Assembly: GCF_019160155.1 (NCBI RefSeq)
Contig: NZ_JAFNIH010000023.1
Location: 62,001 to 126,000, forward strand
Length of the DNA: 64,000 bases
Reading direction: 5' to 3'
DNA from: Pinisolibacter aquiterrae
GTDB lineage: Bacteria > Pseudomonadota > Alphaproteobacteria > Rhizobiales > Ancalomicrobiaceae
Part shown: in pieces, positions 21,469 to 30,226 of the stretch
How the letters are laid out: each line of letters begins with the position of its first letter
How positions within the stretch are numbered: the stretch's first letter is position 1
The notes under the pieces: generated by a model
What the model saw: only the letters and a program-made list of their open reading frames with translations
The model's database searches: none
Told to the model about the DNA's origin: nothing
Program-made: the position numbers and the translations under genes

Positions 21469-21906
21469 TCATGGCGCGAGATCGCGCAAGAGGCAGGCCG
21501 CGCTCGCCGGGCAGAGGCCGACGAACTGGGGATGGGCGAGGATCTCGGCGGGCGCCTCGGCGCGCGCCACGCGCCGATAGCCGAGCGCCTCGAACACGTC
21601 CGCCGCCGTCGTCGTCAGGAGCCAGAAGCGGCGGGCGCCGTCGTCCGCGCCGGCTCGCTCGAGCGCCCGGACGAGCGTTCGGGCGAGGCCGCGCCCACGC
21701 TTCGAGGGCGCCACCACGACCGAGCGCAACAGCCGGTCCGGCCCCTCCCCCTCCCACGCGCCCCAAGCGCAGGGCCCGTCCGCGTCGACGAGCGCGAAGA
21801 CGCGTTGGCCGGCGTGGCCGAGATCCTCGGTCGGGAGATCGGCGGTGCGCAGGGCGTCGAGGAAGGCGGGGTCGGTCGCGGCGACGGGGTGGAGGGCAAA
21901 GGACAT
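21469..21906 (-). CDS. GNAT-family N-acetyltransferase
   Basis: A 145-residue acetyl-CoA-dependent acetyltransferase fold. The acetyl-CoA-binding motif is seen as SVVVAPSKRGRGLARTLVRALE (the RGxGLA loop), followed by FWLLTTTAADVFEALGYRRV, the usual last strand-helix pair. It resembles small ArsN2-like GNATs in size and arrangement, but no arsenic genes are nearby and the substrate is unknown. The start at 21906 (MSFALHPV) is the last Met before the fold. Confidence 0.82.
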   Translation of the reverse strand: MSFALHPVAATDPAFLDALRTADLPTEDLGHAGQRVFALVDADGPCAWGAWEGEGPDRLLRSVVVAPSKRGRGLARTLVRALERAGADDGARRFWLLTTTAADVFEALGYRRVARAEAPAEILAHPQFVGLCPASAACLLRDLAP

Positions 21907-21958
21907 GGCGTCTCTCACGGGTGGCGAGGGGGAGATCCGTTCTCCCGACTTGCGACCC

Positions 21959-22879
21959 ATGCTACACCGATCGCCCATCCGTGACCCCGGAGTGTCCGCC
22001 TTGACGACCGCCACCGATCTCGCCCCCCTCCTCGATCGCCTCGACGCGCTGCTCGCCCTCGTCGCCCGCTCGGCGCCGCCGGCCCCCGCCGCGCCCGACT
22101 TCGCGGCGGCCGAGGCCTTCGTGTGGTCGGCGAAGGATCTGCGGTTTTCGCCGGTGAAGCGGGTCAATCGGGTCGAGATGACCCTGCTCAAGGGCATCGA
22201 TCTGGCGCGCGACCAGTTGATCGGCAACACCGAGCGCTTCGCGCGCGGTCTGCCCGCCAACAACGCGCTTCTCTGGGGCGCGCGCGGCATGGGCAAGTCG
22301 TCGCTGGTCAAGGCCGCGCACGCGACGGTCAACGCGCGTCTCGCCGGCGAGGGGCGGACGCCGCTGAAGCTCGTCGAGATCCACCGCGAGGACATCGAGA
22401 GCCTGCCGGTGCTGCTGTCGCTGACCGCACCGGCGCCGTTCCGCTTCCTGGTGTTCTGCGACGACCTCTCCTTCGACACGGGCGACGCGAGCTACAAGTC
22501 GTTGAAGGCGGTGCTCGAGGGCGGGATCGAGGGGCGGCCCGACAACGTCCTCTTCTACGCCACCTCCAACCGCCGCCATCTGATGCCGCGCGAGATGATC
22601 GACAACGAGCGCTCCACGGCGATCAATCCGAGCGAAGCGACCGAGGAGAAGGTCTCGCTCTCCGACCGTTTCGGCCTGTGGCTCGGCTTCCACAAGTGCA
22701 GCCAGGACGACTATCTCGCGATGGTGCGCGGCTACGTCGCCCATTTCGGCCTCGACATCGCCGACGACCGGCTGGTGGCGGAATGTCTGGAATGGTCGAC
22801 GACGCGCGGCAGCCGCTCCGGCCGCACGGCGTGGCAATATGTCCAGGATCTCGCCGGACGGCTCGAAAAGACGATGTGA
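21959..22879 (+). CDS. DUF815-family AAA ATPase
   Basis: A protein of about 306 residues with a DUF815 P-loop module. Walker A is GARGMGKSS, Walker B FLVFCDDLSF, and the sensor-like segment is FYATSNRRHLMPREM, which together are diagnostic. The molecular function of the family is not established. The start is uncertain: ATG 21959, GTG 21992 and TTG 22001 are all in frame, none has a good ribosome-binding site, and the conserved part begins about residue 20 of the longest form. It diverges from the GNAT gene across 52 bp, and a DinB-fold gene follows 8 nt after its stop. Confidence 0.85.
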   Translation: MLHRSPIRDPGVSALTTATDLAPLLDRLDALLALVARSAPPAPAAPDFAAAEAFVWSAKDLRFSPVKRVNRVEMTLLKGIDLARDQLIGNTERFARGLPANNALLWGARGMGKSSLVKAAHATVNARLAGEGRTPLKLVEIHREDIESLPVLLSLTAPAPFRFLVFCDDLSFDTGDASYKSLKAVLEGGIEGRPDNVLFYATSNRRHLMPREMIDNERSTAINPSEATEEKVSLSDRFGLWLGFHKCSQDDYLAMVRGYVAHFGLDIADDRLVAECLEWSTTRGSRSGRTAWQYVQDLAGRLEKTM

Positions 22880-22887
22880 GGCCCCCC

Positions 22888-23433
22888 ATGTCCCGGACCA
22901 CGCAACTGCGGCTGATGGCCGAATACAACGGCTGGATGAACACCAAGGTCTACGACGCCGCCGCGACGCTCCCCGACGCCGCCGTGGCACTCGATCGCGG
23001 GGCCTTCTTCGGCTCGATCCTCGGCACGCTCGAACATCTGGTGGTCGGCGACACGCTGTGGCTGAAGCGCTTCGCCGAACATCCCGCGGGGACCGGGCTC
23101 GCGCCGATCCGCGAGTTGCCGGCGCCGACGAGCCTCGCTCAGATCCAGTTCGGCGCGCTCGCCCCTCTGCGCGAGCGGCGCGTCTGGCTCGACGGGCTGA
23201 TCGACGGCTGGATCGGCGGTCTCGACGAGCCGGCGCTCGACGTCCCGCTCGTCTATCGCAACTCGCGCGGCCAGCCCTTCACCCGGCCGCTCGGGCTCCT
23301 GCTCGTCCATTTCTTCAATCACCAGACCCATCATCGCGGCCAGGCGACGACGCTCCTCGCGCAGGCCGGCGTCGACGTCGGGGTGACCGATCTGCTGGCG
23401 CTGATTCCCGAGGTCACCGGCAATCCGGCGTGA
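22888..23433 (+). CDS. DinB/DUF664-type four-helix metal-binding protein
   Basis: A 181-residue protein of the DinB/YfiT-like superfamily (unrelated to DNA polymerase IV). The expected metal ligands are present: His in [10 protein letters not shown] and the pair in [12 protein letters not shown] near the end. Members are metal-dependent thiol transferases or of unknown function. The start [14 protein letters not shown] is standard for the family. Eight nucleotides separate it from the DUF815 ATPase, so the two are likely co-transcribed. Confidence 0.85.
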   Translation: MSRTTQLRLMAEYNGWMNTKVYDAAATLPDAAVALDRGAFFGSILGTLEHLVVGDTLWLKRFAEHPAGTGLAPIRELPAPTSLAQIQFGALAPLRERRVWLDGLIDGWIGGLDEPALDVPLVYRNSRGQPFTRPLGLLLVHFFNHQTHHRGQATTLLAQAGVDVGVTDLLALIPEVTGNPA

Positions 23434-23442
23434 CGATCGGCC

Positions 23443-23472
23443 GCTCCCTCCTCCTCTTCCCTCCTCCTCCCT
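23443..23472 (+). other. polypyrimidine tract with CTCCTCCCT
   Basis: A 30-nt C/T-only tract between the DinB-fold gene and ruvX, containing CTCCTCCTC and one exact CTCCTCCCT (23464-23472), the same 9-mer found in the hairpin loops at 13543-13629. The flanks carry CGATCG on both sides (23433-23438, 23483-23488), but the loop would be large, so structure is doubtful. Confidence 0.4.
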
Positions 23473-23494
23473 TCCTCGAACTCGATCGCGTGCC

Positions 23495-24040
23495 ATGGCT
23501 CATCCCGACCCGACCGTTCCCCTCCTCGATCTCGTCCCGCGTCTGCCGACCTCGGCGCGGTTGATCGGGCTCGACCTCGGCACCAAGACCATCGGTCTGG
23601 CGCTGTCGGATCTCGGCCGGCGCATCGCCTCACCGATGGAGACGATCCGGCGGCGGAAGTTCACGCTCGACGTGGCGGAGCTGCTGGCGCTCTGCGCCAA
23701 GCACGAGGTGGCGGCGATGGTCGTCGGCCTGCCGCTCAACATGGATGGATCGGAGGGGCCGCGCGCGCAGGCGACCCGCGCCTTCGTGCGCACGCTGGCG
23801 CCGCTGACGAGCCTCCCGATCACCCTCTGGGACGAGCGGCTCTCCACCACCGCCGTCACCCGCACCCTGCTCGAGGCCGACACCTCGCGCGCCAAGCGCG
23901 CCGAGGTGGTCGACAAGATGGCGGCGAGCTTCATCCTCCAGGGCGCGCTCGACCGGATGCAGGCGACCGCGCGGGCGGCACGCGAGGCGGCCGACGAGGC
24001 GGCGGCGCGGGCCGATCTCAATCGCCCGGCGGGGCGCTGA
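23495..24040 (+). CDS. ruvX: RuvX/YqgF-type Holliday junction resolvase / pre-16S rRNA nuclease
   Basis: A 181-residue RNase H-fold nuclease. The first catalytic strand is [17 protein letters not shown] (Asp in DLG). The second acidic site is in [11 protein letters not shown], and the last is [14 protein letters not shown]. YqgF proteins process the 5' end of 16S rRNA in E. coli, and a Holliday junction role is also reported. The last ~25 residues are an Ala/Glu/Arg-rich extension. It lies downstream of the DUF815 and DinB-fold genes on the same strand. Confidence 0.93.
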   Translation: MAHPDPTVPLLDLVPRLPTSARLIGLDLGTKTIGLALSDLGRRIASPMETIRRRKFTLDVAELLALCAKHEVAAMVVGLPLNMDGSEGPRAQATRAFVRTLAPLTSLPITLWDERLSTTAVTRTLLEADTSRAKRAEVVDKMAASFILQGALDRMQATARAAREAADEAAARADLNRPAGR

Positions 24041-24186
24041 CCGACCGCCGAGTCGCGCCGGGCGACGCCCACGGACGGGGACATCCGCCGTCTCGCCCTC
24101 CCCCACCCCGACCCGATCGATACTCCTCGGGCGCGCAACTCCCGCGCGCGGATCCGGCCGGCAGTCCGGCGAGGAGGTCTCAGTCC

Positions 24187-24831
24187 ATGTCGATCGTTTC
24201 GATTTCGCGCTCGCTGATCCGAGCCCTGGCGCCCGACGCGCGCTCGGTCTATCTCGCCGCCTTCGACGGCGCCGACGCCGATCTCGCGCCCTCGGGCATC
24301 AATGCCGGACGGCGGCGCGTGGCGCATTTCCTGGCGCAGGTGTGCCACGAGACCGACGGTCTCACCATTCGCGTCGAGAACATGAACTACTCGGCGGCGC
24401 GTCTGCCCCAGGTGTGGCCGAGCCGCTTCAAGGATCCGGCGGTGGCGCGCGCCTACGCCCACGATCCGGAGAAGCTGGCGAATTTCGTCTATGCCGACCG
24501 CATGGGCAACGGACCGGCCGCCTCCGGCGACGGCTGGGCCTTCATCGGCCGCGGCCTGCTGCAGATCACCGGACGCGAGGCCTACGAGACCTACGGCCGT
24601 GCGCTCGGCATCGATCTCGCGGGGCACCCCGATCTCGCCTATTCGGCCGAATGGTCGTTGAAGATCGCGGCGGCGGAATGGGCCGCCTCGAGCCGGCGCG
24701 GCCGGAGTTGCAACGAAATGGCCGACGACGACGACGTCGAGGGCGTCACGCGGGCGATCAACGGCGGCCTGATCGGCTTTTCCAGCCGCAAGGAGTGGCT
24801 GCGCAAGGTCGAGCGTCTCCTCGGCGTGTGA
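24187..24831 (+). CDS. glycoside hydrolase family 19 (endolysin/chitinase-like)
   Basis: A 214-residue lysozyme-like protein. GH19 features are in order: AHFLAQVCHETDGL (catalytic Glu in HET), ENMNYSAARL, FVYADRMGNGP, GWAFIGRGLLQITGREAYETYG, then NGGLIGFSSRKEWL. Phage endolysins of this family cleave peptidoglycan. There is no signal peptide and no holin or other phage gene beside it. It is preceded by a GAGGAGGT ribosome-binding site. It may be a domesticated phage gene; its role in the cell is unknown. Confidence 0.88.
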   Translation: MSIVSISRSLIRALAPDARSVYLAAFDGADADLAPSGINAGRRRVAHFLAQVCHETDGLTIRVENMNYSAARLPQVWPSRFKDPAVARAYAHDPEKLANFVYADRMGNGPAASGDGWAFIGRGLLQITGREAYETYGRALGIDLAGHPDLAYSAEWSLKIAAAEWAASSRRGRSCNEMADDDDVEGVTRAINGGLIGFSSRKEWLRKVERLLGV

Positions 24832-24843
24832 GTGCGTCGGCGC

Positions 24844-26034
24844 TCACATGACGAGGCCGACCCGCCCGCCGCCGTGGCGCTCGAGGCGGCCGGCGATCGC
24901 CAGTTCCATCAGGATCAGGTGCAGTTCGCCGGGACGCACGCCGGTGGCGCGCAGGATCTCGTCGATCGCCACGGGCGTCGGGCCCAGCGCCTCGACCACC
25001 CGGCGGCGGGCGCTCTCGGGCACGTCGAGGGGGCGATCGAGCTCGTCGTCGCCGGTCTCGGCCATGGTCGCCGGCTCGAAACGGCGGCCGACGATCGGGC
25101 TCAGAGCCTCGATCACGTGCGCGGCGCAGGTGACGAGGGTGGCGCCGTTGCGCAGGAGGTCGTTGGTACCCTCGGCGCGCGGGTCGAGCGGGCTTCCCGG
25201 TACGGCGAAGACCTCGCGGCCCTGTTCGGCGGCGAAGCGGGCGGTGTGGAGCGAGCCCGAGCGCAGCGCCGCCTCGACCACCGCGACGCCGAGCGAGACG
25301 CCGGAGATCAGCCGGTTGCGGCGGGGAAAGTCGCGGGCGCGCGGCTCCCAGCCGAAGGGCATCTCGGAGATCAGCGCGCCGCCCGCCTCGACGATGCGAT
25401 CGGCGAGGCCGGCGTTCTCGGGGGGATAGAGCCGGTCGAGGCCGCCGGCGAAGACGGCGATGGTGCCGGTGTCGAGGCTCGCCTCGTGGGCGCTCGCGTC
25501 GATGCCTCGCGCCAGCCCCGACACGACCACGAAGGCCGCCTCGCCGAGGCCGCGCGCCAGGATCGCCGCCATCTTGCGCCCCGCCAGCGAGGCGTTGCGG
25601 GCGCCGACGATCGCCACCGCCGGGCGGCGGCAGACGCCGGAGCCGCCCTTGATCGCCAGGAGTGGCGGCGGACCTTCGACCGCGACGAGACGGGCGGGAT
25701 AATCCTCCTCGCCGAGCGCCACGAAACGGGCGCCGAAGGCGCGGGCGATCGCCATCTCGCGCTCGACCTCGTCGAGGCCGGCGATGCGGATGCGGGCGCG
25801 GGCGCCGCCGCGCCGGGCGAGCTCGGGAAGCGCGTCCAGTGCATTCGCGGCCGAGCCGAAGTGATTGACCAATTGGCGGAAGGTGACGGGGCCGACGTTG
25901 TCGGAGCGGATCAGGCGCAGCCAGGCGAGACGGCTCGCATCGGTCATCGGCGGGGTCGACGGGCGGGTGTCGTGCGCGTCGCTGTCGTCGAAGGCGTAGA
26001 ACTGCACGAGCCGGCTCCCAGTAGTTTCCGGCAC
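24844..26034 (-). CDS. dprA: DNA-processing protein DprA
   Basis: A 396-residue protein that loads RecA on incoming single-stranded DNA during transformation. It has an N-terminal helical part with VGPVTFRQLVNHFG, then the Rossmann core (VAIVGARNASLAGRKMA, VVSGLARGIDASAHEASL, FPRRNRLISGVSLGVAVVEAALRSGSL). The C-terminal winged helix is about residues 330-396. It is the last gene of the pyrB-pyrC'-plsY-DUF3303 minus-strand string. The start at 26034 may be a little long; MTDASRLAWL 29 residues later is an alternative. Confidence 0.95.
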   Translation of the reverse strand: MPETTGSRLVQFYAFDDSDAHDTRPSTPPMTDASRLAWLRLIRSDNVGPVTFRQLVNHFGSAANALDALPELARRGGARARIRIAGLDEVEREMAIARAFGARFVALGEEDYPARLVAVEGPPPLLAIKGGSGVCRRPAVAIVGARNASLAGRKMAAILARGLGEAAFVVVSGLARGIDASAHEASLDTGTIAVFAGGLDRLYPPENAGLADRIVEAGGALISEMPFGWEPRARDFPRRNRLISGVSLGVAVVEAALRSGSLHTARFAAEQGREVFAVPGSPLDPRAEGTNDLLRNGATLVTCAAHVIEALSPIVGRRFEPATMAETGDDELDRPLDVPESARRRVVEALGPTPVAIDEILRATGVRPGELHLILMELAIAGRLERHGGGRVGLVM

Positions 26035-26113
26035 TATCGGAGGGAGGGCCGGGAATTACAACCTGGAATGTGTCCGCCCCGCCGCTCGGTGGTGTCGCGG
26101 CCCGGCCGCTCGC

Positions 26114-26401
26114 TCACCCCTTCGCGGCGAGATGGGGCTCGACCACCGCGCGGGTGTCACGAGAGGGGACCACCGGCACGATCTCGAAGGAGACCCCGAG
26201 GCCGCGCCAATGCAGCACCCATTGCTGGATGAGGCTCGCGTCGTCGCATTCCATCAGTTGGAAACAGCGAGCGAAATTGGGCTCGACCCAACTGTCGACG
26301 TAAACGAGCCCCTCCGGCAGACCGCGCCCGGCGTCGCGGACGCGCTCGTAGACGGGGATCATGTCGGCGTCGCGGAAGGTCTCGATCACCATGAAGAGCA
26401 T
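26114..26401 (-). CDS. DUF3303-like small protein
   Basis: A 95-residue cytoplasmic protein starting MLFMVIETFRDADMIPVYERV, with FARCFQLMECDD and a C-terminal FEIVPVVPS strand. This is the DUF3303 pattern, a dimeric alpha-beta-barrel-like fold of unknown function. It lies 32 nt after plsY and before dprA on the same strand, so it is probably co-transcribed. It is an insertion into the usual plsY-dprA order. Confidence 0.8.
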   Translation of the reverse strand: MLFMVIETFRDADMIPVYERVRDAGRGLPEGLVYVDSWVEPNFARCFQLMECDDASLIQQWVLHWRGLGVSFEIVPVVPSRDTRAVVEPHLAAKG

Positions 26402-26433
26402 GTGGGGGTCCCTTCCTCCAAGGCGCCGTGCCT

Positions 26434-27036
26434 TCACCCGCCCGACTTCTTGCCCTTGATCTTCGGCTCGGTGCCGGCGAGGAGGCGGAGGATGTTCTCC
26501 TTGTGGCGGAACCACACCAGGGCGGCCAGCGCCACCAGGACAAGCGTCAGCGGTCCCGAGGCCCAGCCGCCGAGGAAGAGACCGAGGGGCACGACCACCG
26601 AGGCGGTCAGCGCCGACAGCGAGGAGATGCGGAAGGTGAAGGCCATGGCGAGCCACACCGCGCAGAAGGCGAGCGCCGCGGGCCAATAGAGGCCGAGCAG
26701 GCAGCCGATGTAGGTGGCGACGCCCTTGCCGCCCTTGAACCCGAGCCAGACCGGAAAGACATGCCCGAGGAAGGCACCGACGGCGGCGGCCATCGCCGCG
26801 CCCTCGCCGGCGAACCAGCGGGCGGCGAGGATCGCCACGGTGCCCTTCAGCGCGTCGCCGAGAAAAGTGGCGAGCGCCAAGCCCTTGCGGCCGGTTCTCA
26901 AGACGTTGGTGGCGCCGATGTTGCCCGAGCCGATCGCGCGGATGTCGCCGAGGCCGGCGGCCCGCGTCAGCACCAGACCGAAGGGGATCGAGCCGAGCAG
27001 GTAGCCGAGGACCAGGGCGGCGAGGATCGCAATCAT
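26434..27036 (-). CDS. plsY: acyl-phosphate:glycerol-3-phosphate acyltransferase
   Basis: A 200-residue inner-membrane enzyme that makes 1-acyl-glycerol-3-phosphate from acyl-phosphate, the first step of phospholipid synthesis. The conserved PlsY loops are seen: [12 protein letters not shown] and [12 protein letters not shown] near the start, then [18 protein letters not shown] in the middle and a [11 protein letters not shown] motif near the end. About five membrane segments. It starts 12 nt after the pyrC-like gene. Confidence 0.96.
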   Translation of the reverse strand: MIAILAALVLGYLLGSIPFGLVLTRAAGLGDIRAIGSGNIGATNVLRTGRKGLALATFLGDALKGTVAILAARWFAGEGAAMAAAVGAFLGHVFPVWLGFKGGKGVATYIGCLLGLYWPAALAFCAVWLAMAFTFRISSLSALTASVVVPLGLFLGGWASGPLTLVLVALAALVWFRHKENILRLLAGTEPKIKGKKSGG

Positions 27037-27048
27037 CGGCTCGGGTCC

Positions 27049-28380
27049 TCAGGCGTCGAGAACGTGGATGGTGCGCCCGCCCACCAGGGTCCGCACGACG
27101 CGGCCGATGAAACGCGCGTCCTCGAAGGGCGTGTTCTTCGAGCGCGAGGCGAGCGCCTGACGATCGAGCAGCCAGGGCATGCCCGGATCGATCACGGCGA
27201 GATCGGCGGGGCTCCCAGGCGAGAGGCGCCCGGCGCCGAGGCCGAGGCGTTCGGCCGGACGCAGCGACAGCGCCTCGACCAGCCGGGTCCAGGAAAGACG
27301 CCCGTCGTGGACGAGGCGCAGGCTCGCGGAGAGCAGCGTCTCGAGCCCGATGGCGCCGTCGGCGGCCTCGGCGAAGGGGTGACGCTTGGTCTCGACGTCC
27401 TGCGGGTCGTGCGAGGACACGATCATGTCGATGACGCCCTCGGCGAGCGCCTCGATCACCGCCTGGCGGTCGTCCTCGTGGCGCAGCGGCGGCGAGAACT
27501 TCAGGAACGAGCGGTAGGTGCCGATGTCCATCTCGTTGAGGCTGAGATGGTTGATCGACACGCTCGCGGTCACGTCGAGGCCGCGTGCCTTGGCGATCCG
27601 GAGGATCTCCACCGACTGGGCGGTGGAGAGCTGGCTCGCGTGATAGCGCCCCTTGGTGAGGTCGACGAGGCGCATGTCGCGCTCGAGCATGATGCTCTCG
27701 GCCTCGCGCGGGATGCCGGGCAGGCCCATGCGGGTGGCGAATTCGCCCTCGGTCGCCACACCGGCGCCGGCGAGGCTCGGATCCTCGACGTGATGGACGA
27801 TCAACGCGTCGAAGTCGCGGGCATAGGTCAGCGCCCGACGCATCACCAGCGACGAGGCGACCGACTTGCGAGCATCGGTGAAGGCGACCGCGCCGGCCTC
27901 GCACAGCAACCCGAATTCGGTGGTCTCGAGGCCCTTCTGGCCCTTGGTCAGGGCCGCCATCGGGTGGACGCGCACCTCCGACTGTTCCCGCGCGCGGCGC
28001 AGGACGAAGTCGACCAGGGCCGGGTCGTCGATCACCGGATCGGTGTCGGGCATGGTGACGATGGTGGTGACGCCACCGGCGGCAGCGGCGCGGGAGACCG
28101 AGGCGAAGGTCTCGCGATGCTCGTGGCCGGGCTCGCCCATGAAGACGCGGGCGTCGACGAGGCCGGGGACGATCACCTTGTCGGTGGCGTCGACGATCTC
28201 CCAACCCTCGGGGCTGCCCTGATTGAGCACCTCCGGGCCGGCGGCGAGGATGCGGCCCTCGGCGACGATGACCGAGCCGACGGCGTCGAGCCCACGCGCC
28301 GGATCGACGATGCGGGCATGGGAGAAGACGGTCGGGCGTTGTTCGGCGGCGCGACGGTCGGTCTGAACTCGGCTCGTCAT
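27049..28380 (-). CDS. pyrX: dihydroorotase-like protein lacking catalytic metal ligands (PyrC'/PyrX type)
   Basis: A 443-residue amidohydrolase-fold protein next to pyrB (8-nt gap). The position of the HxH metal site, DxHVHxREPG in active enzymes, reads DARVFMGEPGHEH, so both histidines are gone. The late catalytic Asp-His motif reads SSHDPQ, with Ser for the Asp. It is therefore expected to be inactive as a dihydroorotase. In Pseudomonas and other bacteria such a pseudo-dihydroorotase is needed to assemble active aspartate transcarbamoylase. An active pyrC should exist elsewhere in the genome. The start ATG at 28380 (MTSRVQTD) is preferred; in-frame sequence upstream overlaps pyrB. Confidence 0.92.
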   Translation of the reverse strand: MTSRVQTDRRAAEQRPTVFSHARIVDPARGLDAVGSVIVAEGRILAAGPEVLNQGSPEGWEIVDATDKVIVPGLVDARVFMGEPGHEHRETFASVSRAAAAGGVTTIVTMPDTDPVIDDPALVDFVLRRAREQSEVRVHPMAALTKGQKGLETTEFGLLCEAGAVAFTDARKSVASSLVMRRALTYARDFDALIVHHVEDPSLAGAGVATEGEFATRMGLPGIPREAESIMLERDMRLVDLTKGRYHASQLSTAQSVEILRIAKARGLDVTASVSINHLSLNEMDIGTYRSFLKFSPPLRHEDDRQAVIEALAEGVIDMIVSSHDPQDVETKRHPFAEAADGAIGLETLLSASLRLVHDGRLSWTRLVEALSLRPAERLGLGAGRLSPGSPADLAVIDPGMPWLLDRQALASRSKNTPFEDARFIGRVVRTLVGGRTIHVLDA

Positions 28381-28388
28381 GATCGACC

Positions 28389-29345
<957 letters not shown>

Positions 29346-29475
29346 CGAAGAGGAGGTCTTAGGGCCTCCGGAGGGCGGGAGCAAGGGCGCCGCGTCGATC
29401 GGCGAACGTGTCGCACAGGATTCGAACGATCGGCGGCGGGCGATGTCCGTTCCCCGCCGGGCGGCGACCGGCGCC

Positions 29476-29685
29476 TCAGGCCGACTCGGCCGTGCCGGAG
29501 CGCTGCGGCGGCTCCTTGGAGGCCGCGAGCACCTGGGAGGCCGCCTCGAGACGGGCCATGTCGATCAGATAGGCGAGGAAGGGAAGCCCCGCCCTGAGGG
29601 CGAGATCCCGCATTTCCCGCGTCGCCTGCTCGATATAGGCGGCGGCTTCGTTCTGTTGAGGAAGGGAACGAACCGATCCGACCAT
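29476..29685 (-). CDS. small conserved helical protein of unknown function
   Basis: A 69-residue protein with [20 protein letters not shown] followed by [15 protein letters not shown], two amphipathic helices. I recognise the pattern from short rhizobial hypothetical proteins but know no function. The start ATG at 29685 (MVGSVRS) follows GAGG; ATG 29697 is an in-frame alternative. It is upstream of pyrB on the same strand with a 130-nt gap. Confidence 0.65.
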   Translation of the reverse strand: MVGSVRSLPQQNEAAAYIEQATREMRDLALRAGLPFLAYLIDMARLEAASQVLAASKEPPQRSGTAESA

Positions 29686-29697
29686 CACATGCCTCAT

Positions 29698-30226
29698 ACC
29701 AACCCGAAACCCTCCCCCACGACCGTCCGACGACGGCCGAAACGTCCTGGGACGCCGGGGAGCCCCCTCACCCGCGCGGCGGATGGGAACGGCGAGACAT
29801 GATCGTATAGATCGAATAATCTTAGTCTATCTACTTTAGGTTGTATTTTCGGAATCGAGGACGAAAGACGACGTCCTTCCCCTCTCGCAAAGGTCCAGGA
29901 CTTGACCCTCGCTCCACGCGGCCCCATTCAAGGAGCCGACGTGGACGGCGACGCCGCATACACCCTCTTTGGTTGTGTATCGGTAGTGTCGTCGTTCCAT
30001 GCGAGTATCTCACCGTTCGGGCGCGTCGGCAACGGCGGGCGCGAACGTGGCGTCGTCCGCAGGGGCGACGGAGCCCTGCTCGTTCGAGCGGCCGCGGTCC
30101 GGACTGGCCGGCGCGGGCGCCTCACTCGCCGAATCGGGAGGCCCGGTTCGGTGAACGGCGGCACGATCCTCGCCGGGGCGACCCCGGCCGGAGCGGCCGC
30201 GCCCAGGTCCGGAGTGGCGAGAGCCC
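29698..30226. other. 529-bp intergenic region before topA with AT-rich island and dyads
   Basis: No gene is supported here. An AT-rich patch (about 29800-29855) stands out from the GC-rich surroundings and contains a dyad ATAGA-N14-TCTAT (29807-29830). A second dyad, ATACAC-N11-GTGTAT, lies at 29958-29980. These are probably promoter and operator elements for topA and/or the divergent small gene; I could not assign clear -35/-10 pairs. Confidence 0.4.

Noticed and set aside
24887-26232. 466-codon plus-strand frame over dprA
   Set aside because: Antisense shadow of dprA; no motif and no start signal.
29807-29830. ATAGA-N14-TCTAT as a transcription terminator
   Set aside because: The stem is only 5 bp AT and the loop long; kept only as a possible operator inside the intergenic entry.
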